From: Coriobacteriia bacterium | Lineage (GTDB): Bacteria > Actinomycetota > Coriobacteriia > WRKU01 | Direction of reading: 5' to 3' | DNA: 16,839 bases | Assembly: GCA_009784095.1 (NCBI GenBank) | Contig: WRDL01000017.1 | Span: forward strand, 1-16,839 | Part shown: piece by piece, positions 1 to 7,779 of the stretch | Numbering within the stretch: the stretch's first letter is position 1 | Layout: each line of letters starts with the position of its first letter | The notes under the pieces: model-generated | The model's input: the letters and a program-made list of their open reading frames with translations, nothing else | Databases searched by the model: none | What the model was told of the DNA's origin: nothing | Translations under genes and position numbers: made by a program

Positions 1-394
1 ATAGCAACGAGGCGACCTCGATGGATTTCGCACCCCGCGCCGCAAAGTTGCGCAGAAGGTATTTGAGCGTGAGTCCTGTGTCGATGATGTCCTCGATCAC
101 CAATACGTGGCGATCATGGATCGAAGTGGAAAGGTCTTGCACGATACGCACGACACCCGAGCTCTTCGTGTCGGTCCCATACGAGGAGACCACCATGAAG
201 TCGATCTCGAGGTCGGCATCGATATAGCGCGTCAGATCGCTGAGCACATAGATCGCCCCTTTGAGCACGCAGATCACGACCGGATTCTTGTCCCGATAGT
301 GCTCCGTGATGCTCGCTCCCATCTCTTTGAGCTTTGCGTCGATCTCATCGGCGGACAAGAGCACGCGCGCAACATCAGGGTGAATATCACTCAT
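1..394 (-). CDS. hpt: Hypoxanthine(-guanine) phosphoribosyltransferase, 3' end outside window
   Basis: Purine salvage enzyme of the cytoplasm, transferring phosphoribose from PRPP to hypoxanthine or guanine. About 131 N-terminal residues are visible; the gene runs off the left edge. It starts MSDIHPDVARVLLSADEI. Family landmarks are VICVLKGAIYVLSDL, the flexible-loop region DFMVVSSYGTDTKSSG, and the PRPP-binding loop VLVIEDIIDTGLTL near residues 98-111. The ATG at 394-392 lies inside the end of tilS: the tilS stop is at 389-387, so the genes overlap by 8 nt in different frames, which suggests translational coupling. A tilS-hpt pair is common in Gram-positive bacteria, often with ftsH next; that would lie to the left and cannot be checked here. 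The family assignment is firm. The substrate preference (hypoxanthine versus guanine) is not decided by what is visible. Confidence 0.95.
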   Translation of the reverse strand, partial: MSDIHPDVARVLLSADEIDAKLKEMGASITEHYRDKNPVVICVLKGAIYVLSDLTRYIDADLEIDFMVVSSYGTDTKSSGVVRIVQDLSTSIHDRHVLVIEDIIDTGLTLKYLLRNFAARGAKSIEVASLL

Positions 395-1466
395 TCTCGC
401 CATCCTCCCCAGAAGTATCATTATCGCTTGGGTGTTTCGTCACTTTCAGTGTACCGTAATTCGAAGAGGCCCGAAGGCCATAGCCTAAATCCCTCGCAAA
501 AGTATCACAATCGATTCCGGCAACCACCGCATCGATGTGTTGCCCATCGAGCCGACGTGCTTCGGGGAAGGTCTCGAAGAGAGCGCAGCGTACGGTACGC
601 GCACGCATTGTCGGTTCAAGTGTGCGCATGAGTGGGACATCGAAGATGAGCATTTCGCCCTCGATGCGGTCGAGCGTGAAGTCGCGCGCGAAAGCCTGCT
701 CCATGCGTTCGAGCAAGACGTTATCGGCCGCCGCCAGATCCATCGTGCGCTCAAGACTGCGACGAAACGTCGGACGGATCTCCTCTGCGATCGGGATGAG
801 TTTATGACGGATCGCAGCTCGGGTGCGCGTGGTGTCCTCATTGGTCGCGTCCTCACGCCAGGCAAAGTCGTTCGCGGTGAGGTAGTTGATTATCTGCTCG
901 CGTGTCGAGCTTATGAGCGGACGGATGATGTTGTCGCGCTTGGGAGCGATCGAACCGAGCGCCCCGGTGCCCGCGCCCCACAATGCACGCCAAAAGAACG
1001 TCTCGATACGATCGTCGAGCGTATGGGCCGTGACGATGCGTCCCGAGACAGTGGGGTCGGTTCCTTTCGTCCCATTTGCGACAGTGGGGTCGGTTCCTTT
1101 CGCCCCACTTTCGCAAAGTATCTCCCTTGCTTGCTCGTAGCGCACGACGCGTCCTGCATCCTCAAGGTTGAGTTCGTGTTGCGTCGCATATGCCTCCAGG
1201 TCGAGACTGAATACATGACAAGGTATGTCGAGCAACCGGCACATATCGCGCACGAACTGCTCGTCGCCGTCCGACTCCTCCCGGCGAAGCTGGTGATTGA
1301 CGTGGAGCACTTCGAGTGCGCGATAGGCGGGCAACTCTCCAGAGGCGAATGCATGGAGCAGTGTGGTCGAATCCGCTCCCCCGCTTACGAGTAGCAAGAG
1401 TCTGTCAGATTGGTCGTAGAGAGCGTAGCGCTCTATAGTGTTCTTGATTTGTTCGAGTAATTCCAT
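387..1466 (-). CDS. tilS: tRNA(Ile)-lysidine synthetase TilS with in-frame repeat insertion
   Basis: TilS modifies C34 of the CAU-anticodon tRNA-Ile to lysidine using ATP and lysine. The 359-residue protein has the N-type PP-loop SGGADS at residues 28-33, the HVNHQLR segment near 55-61, and the family motif TAHTLDDRIETFFWRALWGAG near 146-166. A C-terminal domain follows. Residues about 119-140 are an 11-residue repeat occurring twice (GAKGTDPTVAN, GTKGTDPTVSG), encoded by a tandem 33 bp DNA repeat. Typical TilS proteins have only a short loop just before the TAHTLDD motif, so this looks like an acquired insertion that kept the frame. No clear Shine-Dalgarno precedes the ATG (upstream ACTTCCT). 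A TAAAAT hexamer lies 9 nt before it, so a very short leader or leaderless mRNA is possible. The gene overlaps hpt by 8 nt downstream. Function is firm; the effect of the insert is unknown. Confidence 0.95.
   Translation of the reverse strand: MELLEQIKNTIERYALYDQSDRLLLLVSGGADSTTLLHAFASGELPAYRALEVLHVNHQLRREESDGDEQFVRDMCRLLDIPCHVFSLDLEAYATQHELNLEDAGRVVRYEQAREILCESGAKGTDPTVANGTKGTDPTVSGRIVTAHTLDDRIETFFWRALWGAGTGALGSIAPKRDNIIRPLISSTREQIINYLTANDFAWREDATNEDTTRTRAAIRHKLIPIAEEIRPTFRRSLERTMDLAAADNVLLERMEQAFARDFTLDRIEGEMLIFDVPLMRTLEPTMRARTVRCALFETFPEARRLDGQHIDAVVAGIDCDTFARDLGYGLRASSNYGTLKVTKHPSDNDTSGEDGENE
1048..1113 (-). repeat. Tandem 2 x 33 bp copy of a dispersed repeat inside tilS
   Basis: Two adjacent 33 bp units (1048-1080 and 1081-1113) both begin ACAGTGGGGTCGGTTCCTTT and differ at three positions. 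The core GGTCGGTTCC(T)TTT(T)GTCCC also occurs at 1500-1514 (partial), 7594-7618 and 7743-7767 in this window, so this is a dispersed repeat family and not only a local duplication. Inside tilS it is an exact multiple of three and contributes 22 codons. Confidence 0.9.
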
Positions 1467-1723
1467 AGGAAGTTGATTTTACCGCATGCGTGGTATAAAG
1501 GTCGGTTCCTTTTGGTACCGAACTAATGATAGGTTGTATATGCCGCTCCCTCTGCGTTAAACCAGAAGTAACCCACAGGTAGTCAGGAGGTAGATCTTCT
1601 CAACTAAAGTTGATGAAAGAAGGACCGTGTTTTCAGCCTTGCAAGCTCACTTAAGAAAGGTTCATGGTGGTAAGACAGGCGCGCAAATTCTCTTCATCAG
1701 GCTTTTGATGCTCTCAGCTGACC
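1467..1723. other. Intergenic gap between livF and tilS, no assignable gene
   Basis: These 257 bp separate two minus-strand genes. They should hold the tilS promoter and the end of the liv transcript, but I see no convincing terminator. A 14 bp palindrome, TCAACTAAAGTTGA, lies at 1600-1613. A plus-strand open frame after the TAG at 1591 reads VFSALQAHLRKVHGGKTGAQ and onward, then runs into the antisense of livF. It could be a decayed gene fragment, but I cannot assign it. Near tilS, TACCGCATGCGTGGTA (about 1480-1495) is an imperfect palindrome that could be an operator. Confidence 0.5.
1500..1520. repeat. Partial dispersed-repeat copy forming a small hairpin upstream of tilS
   Basis: GGTCGGTTCCTTTTG at 1500-1514 matches 15 of 15 bases of the repeat core seen at 7743-7767. 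It then diverges to GTACCGA, which creates an 8 bp near-palindrome, TCGGTTCC-TTTT-GGTACCGA, with one mismatch. It lies about 35-55 bp upstream of the tilS start and may be a decayed repeat overlapping the tilS promoter region. Confidence 0.6.
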
Positions 1724-2437
1724 CTAGTGTCCTAAGTAGGCTTTTTGGACCTCTTCGTTGGCGAGTAGTTCACGGCCGGTGCCGGTCAGAGAGATCTTTC
1801 CGGTCTCCATGACGTAGCCACGGTTCGCGATCGAGAGTGCCAAGGAAGCGTTTTGCTCGACCAAGAGGATCGTGATGCCTTCTCTTTGCAGCTTTTGAAT
1901 GACGGTGAAGATCGTCTCCACCACGACCGGTGCCAGCCCCATGGAAGGCTCGTCGAGCATCAATAGCTCGGGCTTTCCCATCAGCCCGCGAGCCATGGCA
2001 AGCATCTGCTGCTCGCCACCGGACAACGTCCCGCCCTTTTGCGAAGCGCGTTCGCTCAGACGAGGGAACAGTTCGAAGACCCAATTGATGTCACTTTTGA
2101 TCCCCTCACTGTCTTTGCGCAGATAGGCACCCATCTCGAGGTTTTCCATGACGGTCATCCGATCGAAGATACGGCGCCCTTCGGGAACTTGAATGATATG
2201 TTTGGCGGTGACCTCATGGCCAGGCAGACCGGCGATGTTCTCGCCCTTGAAAAAGATCTTGCCCGCTTTCGGTTTTATCAGCCCCGAGATCGTTTTCAGC
2301 GTTGTGGATTTGCCCGCGCCATTAGCGCCGATCAGCGTAACGATCTCGCCCTCATTGACATAGAAGGAGATATCACGTACCGCATGGATCTTGCCATAAC
2401 TGGTCGATAGATGTTCAACGTTAAGCATTTTCTCCAT
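1724..2437 (-). CDS. livF: Branched-chain amino acid ABC transporter ATPase LivF
   Basis: One of two cytoplasmic ATPases that power the Liv (HAAT-family) uptake system. The 237-residue protein is the usual LivF length. Motifs in order are Walker A GANGAGKS at residues 37-44, the ABC signature LSGGEQQ at 138-144, Walker B LLMLDEP at 158-164, and the D-loop that follows. I chose the ATG at 2437 (MEKMLNVEHL) over an upstream in-frame start because GGAGGT lies 5 nt before it and the length then matches the family. The start lies inside the end of livG (17 nt overlap), so translational coupling with livG is likely. This is the last gene of the livJHMGF operon. The substrate is probably leucine, isoleucine or valine, but related systems carry other amino acids or amides. 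Confidence 0.93.
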   Translation of the reverse strand: MEKMLNVEHLSTSYGKIHAVRDISFYVNEGEIVTLIGANGAGKSTTLKTISGLIKPKAGKIFFKGENIAGLPGHEVTAKHIIQVPEGRRIFDRMTVMENLEMGAYLRKDSEGIKSDINWVFELFPRLSERASQKGGTLSGGEQQMLAMARGLMGKPELLMLDEPSMGLAPVVVETIFTVIQKLQREGITILLVEQNASLALSIANRGYVMETGKISLTGTGRELLANEEVQKAYLGH

Positions 2438-3323
2438 CGAACACCTCCCACTCGCCTTCTGCCGCCTCATCAGCTTCGGTCATAAGCGGAGCTTGCTCCT
2501 CGGCAAATTCCAGAGCCTGCTCGGTCTTGGTCTCGTCCAGGTTACGCGCCATCAAAGCTTCGGCACCCAGTCCCAGGTAGGCTTCGATGACCGCCGGGTC
2601 ATGCTGGATCTCATCAGGTGTTCCCTGCGCGATCAGCTTACCAAAGTCAAGCACGTAGATGCGCTCGGCGATCTCCATGACGACCTTCATATCATGCTCG
2701 ATCAAAAAGACGGTCACACCCAGATCGCGGATACGTCCGATCAGTTTGTTGAGCTCTTCGGTCTCATGTGGATTCATACCTGCTGCCGGCTCGTCCAAGC
2801 AGATGAGTTTCGGATCGGTCGCCAGAGCGCGAGCGATCTCCAAACGGCGTTGCGCGCCATAGGGTAGATTGTTCGCGACCTCGTTGGCCAGATGCGAGAG
2901 ACCGACGAATTCGAGCCAACGCTCGGCGTCGATCTGGATCATCTGCTCTTCTCTGCGCTGAGCAGGCAGTCGAAACATCGCAGCGAGTGCGCCTGCGGAA
3001 GTCCGTAAATGACGGCCGACCATGACGTTTTCCAACGCGGTCAACGCACCGAAGAGGCGGATGTTTTGAAAGGTCCTCGAAATGCCGCGTTTCGCGATCA
3101 CATGCGGCTTCTCGCCCACGACCGAGACGCCATCGAAGAAGACGTCGCCGTCGGTCGGTTCATAGATGCCGGTCAGCAGGTTGAAGAACGTCGTCTTACC
3201 GGCGCCGTTCGGACCGATCAGCGCAACGATCTCACCTTCATCGATATACATATCGACGCTGTCGACCGCTTTGAGACCACCGAACTGGATTGTGGCGTTC
3301 TTTGCTTCCATCACATGTGTCAT
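2421..3323 (-). CDS. livG: Branched-chain amino acid ABC transporter ATPase LivG with acidic C-terminal extension
   Basis: Second ATPase of the Liv importer. Walker A is GPNGAGKT at residues 37-44, the Q-loop Gln is near 86, a signature variant YGAQRRLEIARAL is at 155-167 (usual form SYGQQRR), Walker B is LICLDEPAAGM at 173-183, and the H-loop His is at 210. The family ends near residue 255 (EAYLGLGAE). This protein has about 45 further residues, rich in Glu and Asp, ending EGEWEVFDGENA. That tail has no recognised domain and overlaps the livF start. The upstream region has only GGGAAGGG about 15 nt from the ATG, so the start is moderately certain; the in-frame ATG four codons later is an alternative. 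It follows livM by 27 nt. Confidence 0.93.
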   Translation of the reverse strand: MTHVMEAKNATIQFGGLKAVDSVDMYIDEGEIVALIGPNGAGKTTFFNLLTGIYEPTDGDVFFDGVSVVGEKPHVIAKRGISRTFQNIRLFGALTALENVMVGRHLRTSAGALAAMFRLPAQRREEQMIQIDAERWLEFVGLSHLANEVANNLPYGAQRRLEIARALATDPKLICLDEPAAGMNPHETEELNKLIGRIRDLGVTVFLIEHDMKVVMEIAERIYVLDFGKLIAQGTPDEIQHDPAVIEAYLGLGAEALMARNLDETKTEQALEFAEEQAPLMTEADEAAEGEWEVFDGENA

Positions 3324-3350
3324 CGAGCCAGAACGTATCCCTTCCCTATT

Positions 3351-4613
3351 CTAGAGTTGCGTGTGATAGGTCTCTCCCACCTTGTTGCGTTCATCTTCGA
3401 GAGTGGTGCTCTCGCGCACGGCATCCGAGCCGGTGGCATGAAGCTCACGCGACCGCCTCGATGACGGGATCAACCCCTGTGGTCTGACCGCCATCATGAA
3501 CACCATTAACGCACCGAACACCAGATAGCGATAGTTCGATATAGCCGAGATCGCTTCGGCGGGCAGATTGCCGAACCATCCGGCAGAGGCGAATCCACGG
3601 ATGAACTCCGGGATCCCTTGGATCGCCAGCGCCCCCACCAACACGCCGGGGATCGAACCCATTCCACCGATGACCACGATGGCGAGCACGAGCGCGGACT
3701 CCAGAAAGGTGAATGAGCCGGGGCTAACATATGCCTGGAAGTATGAGAACGTCACTCCCGCGATACCACCGAAGAACGCGCCGATGACGAATGCATACAT
3801 CTTCGCCTTCGCGGTATTGATTCCCATCGCCTGAGCTGCCACCTCATCCTCACGCACCGCCGCCCAACTTCTTCCAAGACGCGAGTTGTCGAGATTACGG
3901 ATGATGATGATGGAGAGTATAACGAGTATGAAGATGACGAAATACCAGTAGATATTCGAAGTGAATTGGAACTCAAAGTTATTTCCGAGCCTGAAGAAGG
4001 TGTTGTATTTGAGCCATTGAAGACCCGGGGGTTCACCGAGCGAGTCGCCCAAACGGGGCAGACCTTTCGCGCCGTTGGTGAGTCCGAATATATTGTTCGC
4101 TAAACAGATCCTGACGATCTCAGCGAACCCGAGCGTGACGATCGTGAGGTAGTCACCTCGCAGACGCATGACCGGCAACCCCAAGATGAGGGCTACAAGA
4201 CAAGCAGCAAGTCCTCCGAGAGGAAGCGCCGCGAAATAGGACCAGCCACCAAGCACTTCGCCCAGCGCCCGTGCGATCGGGACTCCGACCCACATCGCGG
4301 TGTATGCGCCGACCGCGTAGAATGCGATGCGCCCGAAGTCGAGCATACCGGCGTAGCCAACAACAATATTGAGTCCCAGCGCAAGTAGGATATAGAGTCC
4401 GATAACAGCAAAGATGCGAATGAGGAAGATGTGTCCGAATCCCTGGAAAAAGATCGGCGCTAAAAAGATCGCGAGGATCAACAGACCGAGCCCGATCTTT
4501 TTGAGCAAAGACATCGTCTTGAGCCCTTCGAGCATCGGTCTTGCTTTCGGGACGCTCAAAGAATCCGCTCCTTCGGAGGTGATCATCGAGGTGAGTTTCT
4601 CCTTTGCAGACAT
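3351..4613 (-). CDS. livM: Branched-chain amino acid ABC transporter permease LivM
   Basis: Integral membrane permease of the Liv importer. It has a cytoplasmic N-terminal stretch of about 35 residues, then multiple hydrophobic helices beginning KKIGLGLLILAIFLAPIFF. The LivM hallmark GLNIVVGYAGMLDFGRIAFY lies near residues 79-98. The EAA-like cytoplasmic loop that contacts the ATPases includes SWAAVREDEVAAQAMGINTAKAK. At 420 residues it is longer than many homologues because of both the N-terminal stretch and a polar tail after RPQGLIPSSRR. It starts 3 nt after the livH stop, and AGAAGG lies about 9 nt before its ATG, so coupled translation is likely. It should pair with LivH as a heterodimer. 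Confidence 0.93.
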   Translation of the reverse strand: MSAKEKLTSMITSEGADSLSVPKARPMLEGLKTMSLLKKIGLGLLILAIFLAPIFFQGFGHIFLIRIFAVIGLYILLALGLNIVVGYAGMLDFGRIAFYAVGAYTAMWVGVPIARALGEVLGGWSYFAALPLGGLAACLVALILGLPVMRLRGDYLTIVTLGFAEIVRICLANNIFGLTNGAKGLPRLGDSLGEPPGLQWLKYNTFFRLGNNFEFQFTSNIYWYFVIFILVILSIIIIRNLDNSRLGRSWAAVREDEVAAQAMGINTAKAKMYAFVIGAFFGGIAGVTFSYFQAYVSPGSFTFLESALVLAIVVIGGMGSIPGVLVGALAIQGIPEFIRGFASAGWFGNLPAEAISAISNYRYLVFGALMVFMMAVRPQGLIPSSRRSRELHATGSDAVRESTTLEDERNKVGETYHTQL

Positions 4614-4616
4614 CGT

Positions 4617-5573
4617 CTAGACCTTCTCGACAACCGACTCGCCCAGCAGACCACCCGGACGAAAGATCAATACGATGATCAACACTAAAAACGCGACGAC
4701 ATCCTTGTATCCCGAGTACCCGGCCGGAAGAAAACCGACCGCGAGCGCCTCTATCATGCCGAGCATGAAGCCACCCAGCATGGCACCGCGAAGATTCCCG
4801 ATACCGCCGAGTACCGCAGCGGTGAACGCCTTGATGCCCGGGAAGAATCCCATGTTGAAAATGACCGCGCCATAATACATCCCATAAAAGATACCGGCGA
4901 CCGCGCCAAGTGCCGGACCGATAAAGAACGTCGCGGCGATGACACTGTTGATATTGATGCCCATTAATTGGGCAGCGCCACGGTCTTGACTCGTGGCGCG
5001 CATCGCTTTACCGATCTTTGTCCTTGACACCAGCGTGTCAAGGCCGAGCAGGAGTACGATCGAGGTGACAACGATGAATATCTTCAACGAGTTGAGACCG
5101 TAAGGTAACGTCACGATGGGGAATATATCAGGAAACGGTATCGGTTTCGAATCGATCCACAGCAACACCGCGTTCTGCAAAAAGATGGAGACACCGATCG
5201 CAGAGATCAGCGGAGCCAGACGAGGCGCGTTTCTCAGCGGGCGATACGCCACCCGTTCGATCAATACTCCCAAAAGACCGGTGAGAGCACCGGTCACGAT
5301 AAATACGATGATGAACATAATGATGAGCCCGAGCACCGAACCGGTAAAGAATTCCTGCACCGGACCCAGCCCAAGTCTTGCCATACCCCACGCAGGATCG
5401 GAGAGGAACTTCAGGGTGAACAGACCGATATAGGCGCCCACCATGAACATCTCCGCATGTGCAAAGTTGATCATCAATAGAATTCCGTAGACCAAGGTGT
5501 AACCTAAGGCGATAAGTGCATACATACCGCCCAAGGTCACCCCGTTGACTATCTGTTGGATCAGAATGCCCAT
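4617..5573 (-). CDS. livH: Branched-chain amino acid ABC transporter permease LivH
   Basis: Membrane permease partner of LivM. The 318-residue protein has about eight hydrophobic segments. It opens MGILIQQIVNGVTLGGMYAL, followed by the conserved GYTLVYGILLMINFAHAEMFMVGAY segment near residues 24-48. The ATPase-contact loop is KAMRATSQDRGAAQLMGININ. No good Shine-Dalgarno lies directly upstream. The 24 nt gap after livJ holds a short 5 bp inverted repeat (AGCGG/CCGCT), which may trim transcription so that the binding protein is made in excess. That is inference, as the hairpin is weak. Confidence 0.93.
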   Translation of the reverse strand: MGILIQQIVNGVTLGGMYALIALGYTLVYGILLMINFAHAEMFMVGAYIGLFTLKFLSDPAWGMARLGLGPVQEFFTGSVLGLIIMFIIVFIVTGALTGLLGVLIERVAYRPLRNAPRLAPLISAIGVSIFLQNAVLLWIDSKPIPFPDIFPIVTLPYGLNSLKIFIVVTSIVLLLGLDTLVSRTKIGKAMRATSQDRGAAQLMGININSVIAATFFIGPALGAVAGIFYGMYYGAVIFNMGFFPGIKAFTAAVLGGIGNLRGAMLGGFMLGMIEALAVGFLPAGYSGYKDVVAFLVLIIVLIFRPGGLLGESVVEKV

Positions 5574-5597
5574 TGATGCTAAGCGGGATAGTTTCCG

Positions 5598-6812
5598 CTA
5601 TTTAGCTCCCAGATCCATCGACTCGACGAACTCCCATGCTTGGTCGACCACTTTATAAAGAGAGATGACCTTGTTGTTGGTGTCGCCGTTCTCGTTGAAC
5701 GAGATGGTACCGGTCACTCCCTCGAAGTTGCTTTTCTCGACCTCAGCGATCAACGCATCGCGTCCGGCAGGAGTGGTCACATCACCGGTCTCCTCATGTA
5801 CGATAAGCGCAGCCTTCATGATCGCGAACGCGGCGTCATAGGCATATGAAGCGAAGTTGCCGACGCTATCGAGATTGAAACGGGCCTTGTATGCAGCGAC
5901 AAAATCTTGAGCCGCAGGCAATCCCTCGACTGGAGCGCCGACGTTGGTGACGTAGTCGCCCTCGACACTCGATCCACCGATATCGATGTAGTCTTGCTCG
6001 GCCATTGCGTCTCCACCCATGATTGGAGCTGAGCTTCCCGCATCATGCATTTGTTTGGAGAACGGTGCGATCGTCTCAAAGCCGCCACCGAAGAACACGA
6101 TGTCGGGGTTCTCCGCGGTGATTTTGGTCGCCAGCGCGGTGAAGTCCCTCTCGGCGACCTGTGTCTTCTCTCTAAAGAGGACTGTGCCGCCATTATCTTC
6201 GAACGCCTCGTAGAAGAAATCGGCAATACCTTCACCATACGTGTCGGAATCATCGATCACGATCGCTTTTTTAAGACCCATGTCCAGAGCGAACAGAGCG
6301 CCCGCAGGTCCTTGGAGATCGTCGGTCGCGCAGGTGCGGAAAACTCCACTCAGACCCTGCAGAGTCAAGTCAGGATTGGTCGATCCCGGTGAGATCATGA
6401 CAACGTTCGCCTCGCTATACACCGCTGAAGCAGGGATCGAGCAACGACTGTTGTAGTGTCCGACCACTCCGATAAGGTTTCTATCGGAGATCAGTGTATT
6501 GGCGACGGTAACGGCAGTCTTATCGTCACTCATATCATCGCCCTCGACCATCTTGAATTGAACGCCGGCAGCTTTCGCTTCTTCGCTTTCGTTCATCGTC
6601 TCGATGGCGAGTTGAGCGCCACGTTTGATATCCATTCCTTGTGCGACCGAGCCTTGGGTGATCGGCGCAGCTACACCGATCGTGTAAGTGGTCACACCGG
6701 TGGCAGTGGTAGTACCGTCATCGCCACCGCCAGCGTCTCCTCCGTTGCATCCCACCAAAGCGATGGCAAGAAACGCGACGAAAAGAACAATCGCCAGTGT
6801 CTTGAATTTCAT
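5598..6812 (-). CDS. livJ: Branched-chain amino acid ABC transporter substrate-binding lipoprotein
   Basis: Extracellular binding protein of the Liv system (Peripla_BP_6 type), 404 residues. The N-terminus MKFKTLAIVLFVAFLAIALVGC is a lipoprotein signal with lipobox LVGC and Cys22 as the predicted acylated residue. A Gly/Thr-rich linker follows, then the mature domain beginning YTIGVAAPITQGSVAQGMD. Typical fold segments include KKAIVIDDSDTYGEGIADFF and NPDIVFFGGGFETIAPFSKQ. The start is well supported by AAAGGAG 8 nt upstream of the ATG. It is first in the operon, ahead of livHMGF, and a candidate promoter and palindrome precede it. The ligand is inferred as a branched-chain amino acid from the operon; binding specificity cannot be read from sequence alone. 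Confidence 0.93.
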   Translation of the reverse strand: MKFKTLAIVLFVAFLAIALVGCNGGDAGGGDDGTTTATGVTTYTIGVAAPITQGSVAQGMDIKRGAQLAIETMNESEEAKAAGVQFKMVEGDDMSDDKTAVTVANTLISDRNLIGVVGHYNSRCSIPASAVYSEANVVMISPGSTNPDLTLQGLSGVFRTCATDDLQGPAGALFALDMGLKKAIVIDDSDTYGEGIADFFYEAFEDNGGTVLFREKTQVAERDFTALATKITAENPDIVFFGGGFETIAPFSKQMHDAGSSAPIMGGDAMAEQDYIDIGGSSVEGDYVTNVGAPVEGLPAAQDFVAAYKARFNLDSVGNFASYAYDAAFAIMKAALIVHEETGDVTTPAGRDALIAEVEKSNFEGVTGTISFNENGDTNNKVISLYKVVDQAWEFVESMDLGAK

Positions 6813-6846
6813 AACTTCATCTCCTTTGTAATGTCACATAAACGAT

Positions 6847-6889
6847 ACGTGGAAAACCACGTTTTAATAAGGGTAGCATAAAATGTAAA
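6847..6889 (-). promoter_or_regulatory. Candidate livJ promoter with overlapping palindrome
   Basis: Read on the minus strand, TTTACA (6889-6884) is followed 17 nt later by TAAAAC (6866-6861). A perfect 6 bp inverted repeat, ACGTGG-AAAA-CCACGT, occupies 6847-6862 and overlaps the proposed -10 and start region, about 35 nt upstream of livJ. It could be an operator or a leader hairpin. Both hexamers are weak, so this is tentative. Confidence 0.35.
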
Positions 6890-6902
6890 TATTATTAAAG
6901 GG

Positions 6903-7568
6903 TTATTCGGTCTGAGAAAACAATTTCTCTCCCCCGATCGGTGCGAGCGCCAATAGCGATGTCAGACCAACGAACGTTATCGCGTGCCCGGCAACGATCA
7001 AGAAGAACACGACCTTTATGAATATCTCATCGGAGCTCATGACCGGACTGTCGGGGTGAAGGGCGTCTCCGGCTCTCATCGCCCACACGAGGAGCAGCCA
7101 TGAACCGATCACGAATACGATGTCGAATGCGGCACGCAGCCGTCTGCTCTCGAGTACGAGCGGGAGCACGAGCATAATCAGTCCCAGACACATGATCACG
7201 ACCTGGATCACCAGACGCGGATCCTCGCTCATGATCTTCAATATAGGAGTTTGCGATGCCGAGAAGTCCCAGGTGTTATATGCGGCGGCAAACCCCAGCA
7301 CGGTCCCGATGGTCCACATCAATACCGTCGACCAGCGCAAAGCGCTCGTCCAGCGCCATGCGGCCTCTTTGTGGCTCAAAAGATACCATAGTGCGAGTAG
7401 GAGTAAAAAACCGAACGCAATCAGTGTCGCCCAAGTCAACGCCCCATGATAGACCGGCAGACGCACCTTGGTTCCCAATCCTTCGACCGCGGGGAACCGA
7501 TAGGCGAAAAAGAGTGCGCTGAGGATACCGAGAACGGTCACACACGCGGGAATGATCAGTCTTTTCAT
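6903..7568 (-). CDS. Six-helix integral membrane protein, function unknown
   Basis: I do not recognise this 221-residue protein with confidence. It has six hydrophobic segments, at about residues 4-23, 40-62, 74-96, 114-139, 146-165 and 183-209. Polar connectors include VYHGALTWATL near the second helix and AYNTWDFSASQ after the third. The His-containing helix start and the Trp-rich loop are loosely reminiscent of CcmC/CcsA-type haem-handling proteins, but the diagnostic WWD motif is absent, so that is only a suggestion. The ATG at 7568 is preferred over a TTG one codon upstream. AAAGG lies about 12 nt before it. It stands alone between the livJ promoter region and a repeat element, and is probably transcribed separately. 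Confidence 0.75.
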   Translation of the reverse strand: MKRLIIPACVTVLGILSALFFAYRFPAVEGLGTKVRLPVYHGALTWATLIAFGFLLLLALWYLLSHKEAAWRWTSALRWSTVLMWTIGTVLGFAAAYNTWDFSASQTPILKIMSEDPRLVIQVVIMCLGLIMLVLPLVLESRRLRAAFDIVFVIGSWLLLVWAMRAGDALHPDSPVMSSDEIFIKVVFFLIVAGHAITFVGLTSLLALAPIGGEKLFSQTE

Positions 7569-7593
7569 CAAGTAGAAAACCTTTCTTGTGACA

Positions 7594-7767
7594 ATAGGGT
7601 CGGTTCCGTTTGTCCCAAATATCGCTTAAAGGACGAACCTCCAGTCCCAATCCTGCGAAGTTGTCACGGGCGCTACCACGCGCGCAGTCTATTGTGCCAT
7701 ATATTTATTGAAGTGGGATGTGTGGATCGACTTCTCTTTTGGTTGGGACAAAAGGAACCGACCCTAT
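7594..7767. mobile_element. MITE-like element bounded by 25 bp terminal inverted repeats
   Basis: The left end at 7594-7618 begins ATAGGGTCGGTTCC. The right end at 7743-7767 is its reverse complement, with 24 of 25 positions matching. The 124 bp between them have no credible coding sequence. The ends are the same dispersed repeat as in tilS (1048-1113) and at 1500-1514. No target-site duplication is obvious. It fills most of the gap between the membrane-protein gene and the NlpC/P60 gene. It could be a miniature transposable element, or simply two convergent repeat copies. Confidence 0.6.
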
Positions 7768-7779
7768 TATCTTACTGAC

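Noticed and set aside
537..1394. Long plus-strand open frame (285 codons) across tilS
   Set aside because: It is antisense to a full-length TilS with all family motifs; its translation resembles no known protein.
1627..1812. Plus-strand frame VFSALQAHLRKVHGGKTG and onward
   Set aside because: Short, no ribosome-binding site, runs into antisense of livF. It may be a fragment of something older, but I cannot identify it, so it is noted only in the gap entry.
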